A stretch of DNA of 64,000 nt from Hybos culiciformis (taxonomy: Eukaryota > Arthropoda > Insecta > Diptera > Hybotidae), in the NCBI GenBank assembly GCA_964007475.1, contig OZ023273.1:54145834-54209833 (forward strand), in the 5' to 3' direction. Position numbers and translations under genes: made by a program. Positions 35,408 through 43,516 of this stretch are shown piece after piece. The number at the start of each line of letters is the position of its first letter. Position 1 is the stretch's first letter. Under the pieces are notes generated by a model, which did not search any database, was not told the origin of the DNA, and was given only the letters and a program-made list of their open reading frames with translations.

Positions 35408-38400
35408 TTAATATTTTAAAATTAGATTTCTATGAAGAGTTTTTTCTTTACCTTCTTCATTTTTAAAAGTAATGTTATTGTTTTCCGCGATTTGAGATAT
35501 TACATAGGGTCCTTTATAAAAAGGTTGAAATTTTTGTCTTGTTGGGTCTACTATTTTAATTTTATCTCCAATTTTAAGATCTATTAATTTAGTTTTCTGG
35601 TCATAATTGATTTTTCTTTCTTCCTTTTCTTTTTCTAAAAATTTCTTTGCCCTATTTCTTGCTATATCTAATCTTTTTCTTATTTCTTTCGCGTAATTTC
35701 CGACGTCATAGATCGGATCTTCATTTCTTGGTAAGTGATCAAAGTCTAATGCTTTACCGAATATTAACTCGTAAGGAGTGTAGTCATGATAAGAACTGGG
35801 CGTCGTGTTATAGCAAAAGGTATACGTCTTGAGTAGTTCATCCCATTCACAATCTGCGTCGTTTAAGTAGATTCTGAAATAATTGTTAAGTTCACGATGA
35901 TTTCTTTCGATGGCTCCTAAAGATTCGTGATGATAAGGTGTTGATGTTATATTTTTGATACCTAATAATTGTGTTAGTTCTTTTATTACTGTGTTTACAT
36001 ATTCCGTACCCTTATCTGTTTTAAATACTCGCATGGGGCCATATATCAAAACGAAGTTCTGGTAAATTGCTTTTGCTACCGTTTCAGCTTTTTTATCAAC
36101 AATGGGGATTGTTACTATGTATTTAGAAAGTTGACATTGAATTGTCAAAGCGTATTTATTTCCCTGTTCAGTTGTAGGAAAAGGACCTACTGTATCTAAT
36201 TCTACGATATCAAAGCATTGACTAGGTGTTGGAGTGATAACAAGAGGTGTCTTAACATTACGACCTGGTTTATTTAATTTACATTTTTCACAATTTTTTA
36301 GAAATTTGAAAACGTCATTTTTTAAATTTTTCCATTTGTATTGACATTTCAGTTTAGATAGCGTCCTACGTAAACCTGAATGTCCTCCTAAAATAGGATT
36401 TTCATGATATTTTTTAATAAGTTCAATCTGGTCATTTTTATTATATATTATTTGGGGTGGATTGTATAAGATAATATTCGTAGTTGTGACAAATTTTGTA
36501 CCTAGTTTTTTAAAATCTTTTATACTCATATATTTAAAAATTTTATCCTTTTTGGATAATTTTATTTTATCAATTTTATGTTCTTTAAGTATCTTTTCGA
36601 GTGCACTAAATAATTTGGAAATATTCCTTTCATCGTATAAGTTATTCATAATTAATAATTTGCTAGCAATTTCTTTCTTTTTTTCAAATATTTTAAACAT
36701 AATGTTATTTTCTTTTTGGTCGACCTTGAATATAATAAATGGTATTTTAATAATTTCAATATTGTTCATACATTCATATATTTTTATATTATTGCTTTCA
36801 CACTCTAATGTGTGAGCATTATTTTTATTGTGGTTCGTCATACATTCTAAATTGTATGGTATACCATTTGAATTACAGGCACCAATATTATCTTTCTTTT
36901 TTGTCATACTTCTGGTTTGTATAGTTAAAATAGTTTGTACGTCATTTTGTATATTTTTTAAATCGTCAATGGACATCCGCGACAATGCATCAGCGCCAAC
37001 ATTATCTTTACCTTTTATGTGTATAATTTCAAAGTCATATTCTTCTAAATCTAAACGAATTCTAGTAAGACGAGATGATGGATTTTTCATACTAAACAGA
37101 TATACTAAAGGTCTATGGTCTGTTTTAACGATAAATTTTGTACCGAACGTATAGGGCCTAAAGTGTTTAATTGCAAAATGTATCCCTATTAGCTCTTGTT
37201 CAATCGTTGATTTATTTGATTCGCCTTTTGTAAATGACCGTGAAGCGTATGATATAGGTAAGTCTATGCCGTTATACTGTTGACTTAGTATTGCGCCGCA
37301 ACCTGTTTTTGCTGCGTCCGTCGTTATAATAAATTTTTTAGAAAAATCTGGGTACTGTAAAATAGGTGGATTTATTAAACATTGTTTTATTTTCTCAAAC
37401 GCTTTTTGACACTGTTCGTCCCAAACAAAGTTTATATTTTTCCTAGTGAGTTTGTTCAGAGGAAATGCTACTTGCGCAAAACTCTTTATAAACCTACGAT
37501 AATAATTAGCGAATGCTATAAATCTTTTCGTAGAATCAGCGCTTTTTGGTATTGGATAGTTTTTTATCGAATCGAGTTTTGAGGAATCTATTTTTATTCC
37601 GTTCGAAGTACAATTATGTCCTAGATATGTAACTTCTTTCCTAAAAAAATTACATTTTTTCGGGTTTAGTTTGAGATTAAATTTCTTACATGCTTTAAGT
37701 ATTGCTTCAAGATTGCTTAAATGGTGTTTAGTCGAACATCCGATGATTATTAAATCATCCATGTAAAGGAAAGCTTTTTCAGGTGTGAGACCTGAAAATG
37801 CTAAGGCCATCATTCTTGCGAATGAATTAGGTGCTACTTTTAAACCAAAGGGTAATCTTGTAAACCGGTAAGTGCCTTGGTCTGTAGAAAAAGAAGTATA
37901 GTCCCTTGAGTCTTTATGTAATGGGATTTGGTGAAATCCTTGCTGAAGATCTAAGACCGAGAACCATTTGGCTCTTCCTAATTGATCGAGAATATCGTCT
38001 ATCCTGGGAATTGGATGTACATCACCAATTAATTTTTTATTAAGATTTCGAAAATCGACTACGAGTCTCCATCTTTTCTCAGATGATCCTGGTATGGATT
38101 TTTTCGGAACTAAAAATATTGGGCTAGAGTATTCGGACATTGAAGGTTCTATTATTTTATCCTCTATTAATTTATCTATTTGCCTATTAACCTCTTCTTT
38201 TTGCGCATAAGGTGTCCTATAATTTTTCACGAAAATTGGAATGTCGTCGGTAAGTCTAAGCTTTTGTTCGTAAAAATTATTAGCTGTTAATTTTTCGTCT
38301 TCTAATGCAAAACAGTTGTGATATTTTGTAATTAATTTTTCTAGATCATGTTTTATTTCGTTATCTGGTAGTGGATTCGTTTTTAAGATTTCACTCCAGA

Positions 38401-39178
38401 TTTTTATTTTTCTTTGTAATTCGAGTTCATTACCATTTGTACATTTAAAATTTAAAATTTTTCTTTCTTTATCTTTATTATCGCGTATTGTATAATTACT
38501 TAAAGGTTCTGTTTTCAATTTTATTTTTCGTAGCATAATGCTTTCATTATTTGTGTTTAAGATTTTAATAATAGGTTTACTTTTTGAAATTATTGACGAA
38601 GCGATGAAAACTCCTTTATCAATTTCTTCATTGAAAATGACAGAGTCTTCTTTTAAATTAAGTGATACTAGTCGAAATACTTCTGCTCTAGGCGGTAAAA
38701 TAATGATATCTTGTAAGTTATTTTCTATAGGTATATCTATCTCATTACCATTTTTGTATGCTGATAAAGTTAAAGTGTCGTAATTTAAAATACATTTAAA
38801 TTTTGTTATAAAGTCCAAACCTAATATTCCGTCTGTTTCAATTGGAAAATTGTCGGGTACTATGTGAAGTGTTTTAGATAGTGAAAAGTTTTGCGAAAAA
38901 AGTTCGTAGTAAACTGTACCTAAAGTATAAGAATTACCTTCTGTAACGCCTTTAATTTTTGTTATGTTATTTTCATTAACCTTGCTATTATAATTTATAA
39001 ATTTAGATTTTATTACAGAAATTTCTGCTCCGGTATCAATTAAAAATATTAATTTTTTATTATTTATTGTTTCGAGGTGTATGAAATTTGAGAATTTTAA
39101 GTTAAAAGTTGAAATATTTACTCTGAGTCTTGCCTGTTGCGTATGTTCTGAGGACGAGGTTCCCAGTTGGCAATTGCT
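35408..39178 (-). CDS. pol: Pol polyprotein: protease, RT, RNase H, integrase
   Basis: The frame is open from about 39178 to a stop at 35408-35410, -1 relative to gag and overlapping its end, so a -1 frameshift is the likely route of expression. Protease: LIDTGAEISVIK (39026-39045) and GILGLDF. RT: RWRLVVDFRNLNKK, FSVLDLQQGFHQIPLH, RLPFGLKVAPNSF and the catalytic YMDD near 37760. RNase H: TTDAAKTGCGAIL, with later KTDHRPL and GADALSRM. Integrase: zinc-binding H..H..C..C (GGHSGLRR, NCEKCKLNK), then the DDE residues in ELDTVGPFPT, FKTDKGTEYV and SLGAIERNHRE. No internal stop was found. It synthesises and integrates element DNA. The usual start is not an AUG of its own; the exact slip site was not located. 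Confidence 0.92.
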   Translation of the reverse strand, partial: SNCQLGTSSSEHTQQARLRVNISTFNLKFSNFIHLETINNKKLIFLIDTGAEISVIKSKFINYNSKVNENNITKIKGVTEGNSYTLGTVYYELFSQNFSLSKTLHIVPDNFPIETDGILGLDFITKFKCILNYDTLTLSAYKNGNEIDIPIENNLQDIIILPPRAEVFRLVSLNLKEDSVIFNEEIDKGVFIASSIISKSKPIIKILNTNNESIMLRKIKLKTEPLSNYTIRDNKDKERKILNFKCTNGNELELQRKIKIWSEILKTNPLPDNEIKHDLEKLITKYHNCFALEDEKLTANNFYEQKLRLTDDIPIFVKNYRTPYAQKEEVNRQIDKLIEDKIIEPSMSEYSSPIFLVPKKSIPGSSEKRWRLVVDFRNLNKKLIGDVHPIPRIDDILDQLGRAKWFSVLDLQQGFHQIPLHKDSRDYTSFSTDQGTYRFTRLPFGLKVAPNSFARMMALAFSGLTPEKAFLYMDDLIIIGCSTKHHLSNLEAILKACKKFNLKLNPKKCNFFRKEVTYLGHNCTSNGIKIDSSKLDSIKNYPIPKSADSTKRFIAFANYYRRFIKSFAQVAFPLNKLTRKNINFVWDEQCQKAFEKIKQCLINPPILQYPDFSKKFIITTDAAKTGCGAILSQQYNGIDLPISYASRSFTKGESNKSTIEQELIGIHFAIKHFRPYTFGTKFIVKTDHRPLVYLFSMKNPSSRLTRIRLDLEEYDFEIIHIKGKDNVGADALSRMSIDDLKNIQNDVQTILTIQTRSMTKKKDNIGACNSNGIPYNLECMTNHNKNNAHTLECESNNIKIYECMNNIEIIKIPFIIFKVDQKENNIMFKIFEKKKEIASKLLIMNNLYDERNISKLFSALEKILKEHKIDKIKLSKKDKIFKYMSIKDFKKLGTKFVTTTNIILYNPPQIIYNKNDQIELIKKYHENPILGGHSGLRRTLSKLKCQYKWKNLKNDVFKFLKNCEKCKLNKPGRNVKTPLVITPTPSQCFDIVELDTVGPFPTTEQGNKYALTIQCQLSKYIVTIPIVDKKAETVAKAIYQNFVLIYGPMRVFKTDKGTEYVNTVIKELTQLLGIKNITSTPYHHESLGAIERNHRELNNYFRIYLNDADCEWDELLKTYTFCYNTTPSSYHDYTPYELIFGKALDFDHLPRNEDPIYDVGNYAKEIRKRLDIARNRAKKFLEKEKEERKINYDQKTKLIDLKIGDKIKIVDPTRQKFQPFYKGPYVISQIAENNNITFKNEEGKEKTLHRNLILKY

Positions 39179-40422
39179 GGACCCCGATCTTGCCCGTTTC
39201 CCGATGCATCATTTTGTATATGTCTTATTCGAGTATTATTGTTTTGATATCTGTTTTGGTGTTGTCGATTATTATTATTATTATTGTTAGTACCGTTGTA
39301 TCTGTTGTTATTATTGTTATTATTGTACCTGTTGTTGTTTTGTCTAAAGTTGTTTTGTCGCCTGTTATTATAATAATTGTTATTGTTGTAGTTATTATTA
39401 TTATTATTAGGTCTGAATCTATTGTCATAATTGTTTTGATAGTTGCGATTAGGAAAGTTGCCTCCCCTACCACGTGAATTATGTCCGTTACGACCTCTAA
39501 AATGAAAAACTTGGGCCTCTTTCTCTATTTGTACGGACTCGAATTTCTGAATTACTTCGTCCAGATCGTTAAAATTTTGATTCATGGCCGCAACCATTAT
39601 AGTATTAGTCGGGAAATTCTTTTTAATATTTTTAGTAGCTTCGCTAACTACGTACTCTTGGGCTGTTTCGCGTTTTACTCCTTCTGCAATATATGCACAC
39701 TTCAATTTGTCAGTTAGTTCTCTAACTTCTTTAGAATATTTTGTACGATCGCGAGCTTGTAAGCCTTCAAAAGTCGTTAAAATTTGTCTAGACGATTGTC
39801 CTTTACAACCATTTTTTAAAGCTGTTATTATTTCTTCTAGAGATTCAGGATCCTCAGGGAGAGCCTCAGCTGCCCTACCAATAAGTTTTAGTTGTACTAA
39901 CGTAATAACTTGTTCTGTATTATCTGGGTGTGGTATTGATGCTCCTATAGCTGTCAATATTTTTATAGTTTGTGTAAGTTTTATGGGGTTACCGTCGTAT
40001 TCGTTAGGAAACAGCTTACAGACTGTTTCTAGTACTTTATCGTTTGTTAATGCCATGTCGAATGGGTGTTTGTCAAAATTAGGTGATTCAGGTGTTTCAA
40101 AATTATTTTCACTACTAGAGGAATTATCAAGTTTTTGATCCCTACTGTTATCGTTATTTTCACTACTCTGTGTACTTTCGTTATCGCTTTCTCCCGTTAC
40201 AATGGATAGGTCTTTTCCTTTTTCTTTTAATAATTTCTCGTTTTTCTCTCCTCCTAAGACTGTTTGTTTTACTAATAATTCTAAATAATTTTCGTATTTT
40301 TCTAATTTTTCTTTTAAATCGGAAGTTTTCTTCTTTGCAACTTTTTTCTTTTCTATTTCGTCCTTAAGTATTCTTATTCTCTCTTCTATCGCAAACATTT
40401 TAGGATTTCTTTTTTCAGACAT
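39118..40422 (-). CDS. gag: Gag polyprotein with Asn/Arg-rich C-terminus
   Basis: 434 codons from ATG 40420-40422 to TAA 39118-39120. The N-terminal third is lysine/glutamate-rich and probably coiled coil (IEERIRILKDEIEKKK to LELLVKQ), followed by an acidic Ser/Asn linker. The middle (about residues 125-300) has the helical capsid-like character of retrotransposon Gag (LKLIGRAAEALPEDPESLEE, FEGLQARDRTKYSKEVREL). The C-terminus has RGRNGHNSRGRGGNF, then long Asn runs with Arg. There is no CCHC knuckle; the Arg/Asn-rich tail probably binds RNA instead, as in several insect gypsy-like Gags. The stop overlaps the pol frame. Expected role: particle assembly and RNA packaging. Confidence 0.88.
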   Translation of the reverse strand: MSEKRNPKMFAIEERIRILKDEIEKKKVAKKKTSDLKEKLEKYENYLELLVKQTVLGGEKNEKLLKEKGKDLSIVTGESDNESTQSSENNDNSRDQKLDNSSSSENNFETPESPNFDKHPFDMALTNDKVLETVCKLFPNEYDGNPIKLTQTIKILTAIGASIPHPDNTEQVITLVQLKLIGRAAEALPEDPESLEEIITALKNGCKGQSSRQILTTFEGLQARDRTKYSKEVRELTDKLKCAYIAEGVKRETAQEYVVSEATKNIKKNFPTNTIMVAAMNQNFNDLDEVIQKFESVQIEKEAQVFHFRGRNGHNSRGRGGNFPNRNYQNNYDNRFRPNNNNNNYNNNNYYNNRRQNNFRQNNNRYNNNNNNNRYNGTNNNNNNNRQHQNRYQNNNTRIRHIQNDASGNGQDRGPAIANWEPRPQNIRNRQDSE

Positions 40423-41025
40423 ATAGGAATTAAAAACTTATTTTTCTTTTAACTTTTCATAGAAATCAACATAAAATTCGACGTTATGTGGTATGATAAA
40501 TTTTTGTTTTTTTTTTTTTGTTTTTATTTTATTTGACCTTAAAAAGCTGCATTCAAGCATAAAATTATTTTCTTGTTTGTTTTTTTTTTTTTTTTTGTTA
40601 AAAGAGATATGAGCAATGCTGCTTTCATATAGAAATTTTCTTTTCTTTTTTTTTTTTTGTTTATTTTAGTATAATATAATAAGTTTTAAATTTTTATAAT
40701 AGATTTTTTCATTTTTATTAAAATTAGACAATATTTAACCTACTATCCATATGTAATTACATATTACTAGGGTGTCTAGTACCAAAAGGCACAACAACAT
40801 GAAACTGAATAAAATTATTTCTGACATTTCCTTTGTGTTTGCTTATTATTTTATTTCTTTTTCTTTTTTTTTTTTTTTTATATTTTATTTTCTTCTATCG
40901 CACAAATTTATTTTCCGTGCCTCCTTATTTTCTTTTAGAAAAATGATACAGTAAAAATTTAAAATAAAATGACTTACATATAGCGCATATATATTTTTGT
41001 TTTGTTCATATAGTAATATAGATAC

Positions 41026-41199
41026 TTAAATGTTGATAGTTGTATTGTCGTCTTTTGCTGCTCTGCAGATGAAATGTTTGGCTACATCATATGCGATGAC
41101 AATGAAAAGCGTGATCAAAACCTCCTTCAGGACTTCTTCGGTGGTAACGTTGACTGATTGTTGAACAGTTGTTGTTTCGTCAGATGAAAAGAAACCCAT
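41026..41199 (-). CDS. Small ORF upstream of gag: putative myristoylated membrane microprotein
   Basis: It encodes 57 residues from MGFFSSDETTTVQQ to the stop at 41026. An in-frame AUG seven codons upstream (41220) would give 64 residues, but the MG start fits an N-myristoylation signal (Gly2, Ser5/6). Residues about 24-44 (LKEVLITLFIVIAYDVAKHF) form one hydrophobic helix, followed by C and basic/polar residues. It lies about 400 nt downstream of the 5' LTR and 600 nt before gag. Short ORFs of this design (MG..S start, one membrane-like helix) are, to my knowledge, known in some mdg1/412-like elements; their role is not settled. The call rests on architecture and position only. Confidence 0.6.
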   Translation of the reverse strand: MGFFSSDETTTVQQSVNVTTEEVLKEVLITLFIVIAYDVAKHFICRAAKDDNTTINI

Positions 41200-41579
41200 T
41201 GTGTATCTTAATGGTACCATAAACCTTTTATACTTTTTATTTGATTATTGTGTTATCTTCAAGGAAAATAATTTATTTAAGTTTTATTACGCTTTTATCA
41301 TTCGTGGTAATTTTATGTATTTTTACCACGTCAATTTTCTTTTATATCAAAAAAAAATATTTATAGAATTTAGCATCTAATTATTTATTTTAGTATTTCA
41401 TAAATTTTTAAATTATTTAAACATCACTTTTTTTTTTTTTTTTCTTTTTTTGTTTTTTATAGAAACTCTAGTCATTGAATATTTTAATATTCAATAAAAT
41501 TTATATTATTAAACACATCACTTTCGTTATATCGAAACTCTAGTATTAGTATTTATTTATTTTTTTTTTTGAACAAAAA

Positions 41580-41603
41580 AACTTTATACTGGCAGGATCG
41601 CCA
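41580..41603 (-). promoter_or_regulatory. Primer-binding site, tRNA-Arg type
   Basis: Directly inside the 5' LTR the minus strand reads TGGCGATCCTGCCAG, starting TGG as required to pair with a tRNA CCA end. It matches the inverse of CTGGCAGGATCG plus CCA, which I recall as the 3' end of insect tRNA-Arg (anticodon ACG). Confidence 0.75.
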
Positions 41604-41997
41604 TGTAAGTTTTAATCACACTTTTTAGAATAAAAGATTGTTTTCATTTAATAGTACTTTATTGATTGAAAATTGAAAATTAACTGTACTTAAAAATAAC
41701 CTATCCCAACATTTATATAATTAAATTCTTTATTTAAAATATACATAAAATAATATTTGGAATACAAACAAAGTGATAATATAAACAAAGTATAATATTT
41801 TGTTCTACATATTATTGCCTAACATGTGGCATAGATTAAATCGACACTTGAAATATATTATATTGCTTTCTAAGGGTTTAGCAATATATTAACAAAGAAA
41901 CAAAGACTGACATCTGGGTCACATTATATTTTAAGAACATTTAATTTGATATGAATTTTGGGAGGTTTTATTAGTAATCTTATTTTTATATTCTACA
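41604..41997 (-). repeat. 5' LTR
   Basis: 394 bp, same sequence as 34534-34927 by eye. On the minus strand it begins TGTAGAATATAAAAATAAG, with a TATAAAA string close to the start, and ends ACTTACA. It supplies the promoter for the element; the transcription start cannot be placed from sequence alone. Confidence 0.95.
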
Positions 41998-42606
41998 GTA
42001 ATAACTAATTTTTTATAAAATGTGTCGTGATCGACCTTATAAAATATTGATATTAAACACATTCAATACACATACAAGTAACAACGGTGAAATTACACCA
42101 AAACCTATATTAAATTTAAAAGAAAGGCTGCATGTCTTCAACCAAGCATTCATAATTTTGCTAAATCCAGTCCCAGAGAATACTAATAAATCTTGAGTAA
42201 AGCAAGGATATCTAGTCTTCCTTATAAATGAAATTGCCCATTCAGATGAAACTTATGTACAAATATTCGCTACATTTCGTAATTTTGGATTACTATTTAT
42301 GATTCGGCTATTTCTAAAATCTTCCTCAAATTCTTTGGTATGTAAGATTAAGATTACATTATTTTTAGAGATATGCTTTCATCCAACCTATTTTGTTTTA
42401 TTAAAAAATGTGACCTTAACTTTTTAAAACAATACATATTAATCGTTTTTAAGAAAAAAAGGATACATCAAAATGATGTGAATTAATAAGATTAAATAAG
42501 CAGTGCTAACTTTTCTAACTATTCGCATCATCTCCAACCGATTGATCGACCAAAAATTGGTTCCGGATCGACCGGTCGATCGCGATCGATGTGTTGGCCA
42601 TCCCTG

Positions 42607-43263
42607 GTATATACAATGTCTTTAAAAGCAATTTATACCAAACTTTAATTACACTGTAAGTCAAAAAGATTCCATAAACCATAAACTTTAATAATATTTT
42701 TTCGCAACTAAAAGTTATTTAAGATTATTTAATGGCACCCCAGTGGGTTTTTAAGAAGAAAACATAAGCTTATATTAATTGATTAGTTTATTGAAGGCAT
42801 AAATGGTAATTGTACGTAAAAAATAAGCATATATAATGGTATCAGTTGTAACTTCGTTACTGTTGTAATATAAATTTTTTGAAGTTTATACTTCTTTAGG
42901 CGCGGTGTATGATATAAATGAGTAATTCTGTAGGGGGTAAAAATTTTTTTACTCATTCGAATTTGAGTTAAAAAAAAAAACGACATGCTGTACCGTTTGA
43001 ATACTCAAAAAAAATGAGTCAACTCAATAATCATTTGTTATTTATAAAAACAAAATAATTTGGCGCGAAAAATTTAAATTCAAATTATTTTTAAAAATCT
43101 TTCGCTTACAAATTTTTTAAGATTTAAATTTTTTTTCAAATTAGGTAGTTCAATAATCATTTGTCATTTATAAAAACAAAATAATTTGGGGCGGAAAATT
43201 TAAATTCAAATTATTTTTTAAAAATCTTTCGTTTACAAATTATTTAACAACTAAAATTTATTT
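42607..43263. repeat. Spacer with a tandem 110-120-bp repeat
   Basis: About 43022-43135 and 43145-43258 are direct repeats (TCAATAATCATTTGT, ATTTATAAAAACAAAATAAT, AAATTTAAATTCAAATTATT), near 90% identical by eye. The preceding 42780-43000 is AT-rich, with a TTAGGCGCGGTG block near 42897 that resembles part of the hairpin at 48568-48785. Confidence 0.65.
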
Positions 43264-43516
43264 TTCAAAATAGGTAGGTCCGGTGAAATAAAGATTACCT
43301 GCCGAAAATTTTTTGAGCAGGGACCTACGGTTAGGTCGTGCCGGCTCAAATTATGTTAAAAAAAAATTTTTCCTCCGCTGAAATAATTAGATTACCTGAC
43401 CAAAAATTTTGGATACGGAGCTACAGTTAGAGTCTTCCCGCCTCAAAATATACCAAAATAATTTTTTTTTTCAAAATAGATAGCTCGGGTGAGAAATAAA
43501 GATTACCTGCCCAAAA
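43264..43516. repeat. About 107-bp tandem units on the left of the minisatellite
   Basis: Units share GGTGAAATAAAGATTACCTG, CCAAAAATTTT, GGAGCTACGGTTAG, GTC.TCCCGGCTCAAAATAT and an A/T run. Two units lie at 43264-43478, and a third is cut off at 43516 after ATTACCTGCCCAAAAG. Units of the same family resume on the right at 48386. Confidence 0.8.

Larger units (their letters stand above)
34530..42001 (-). mobile_element. Ty3/gypsy-type LTR retrotransposon, mdg1/412-like, complete
   Basis: The element spans 34534-41997 with 394-bp LTRs and a 4-bp duplication GTAA (34530-34533, 41998-42001). On the minus strand the order is 5' LTR (41604-41997), primer-binding site, small ORF, gag, protease-RT-RNase H-integrase, polypurine tract, 3' LTR (34534-34927). 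No env. By eye the two LTRs are identical across all 394 bases, and both long ORFs are open, so the insertion appears very recent and potentially competent. The tRNA-Arg primer and a short myristoylation-type ORF before gag point to the mdg1/412 group of insect elements. Confidence 0.93.
34488..42614. mobile_element. Small hAT element (34496-42606) interrupted by an LTR retrotransposon
   Basis: The left end CAGGGGTGGCCAACTCC and the inverse of the right end, CAGGGATGGCCAACACATCG, are typical hAT termini. GTATATAC flanks both sides perfectly (34488-34495, 42607-42614). Without the 7.46-kb insertion the element is about 640 bp. The right portion (42000-42480) has short open stretches of unknown identity, and a GATCGACC-rich block lies near its terminus. 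Confidence 0.9.

Noticed and set aside
39130..40367. Plus-strand ORFs opposite gag
   Set aside because: They are antisense shadows of the Asn-rich gag coding region.
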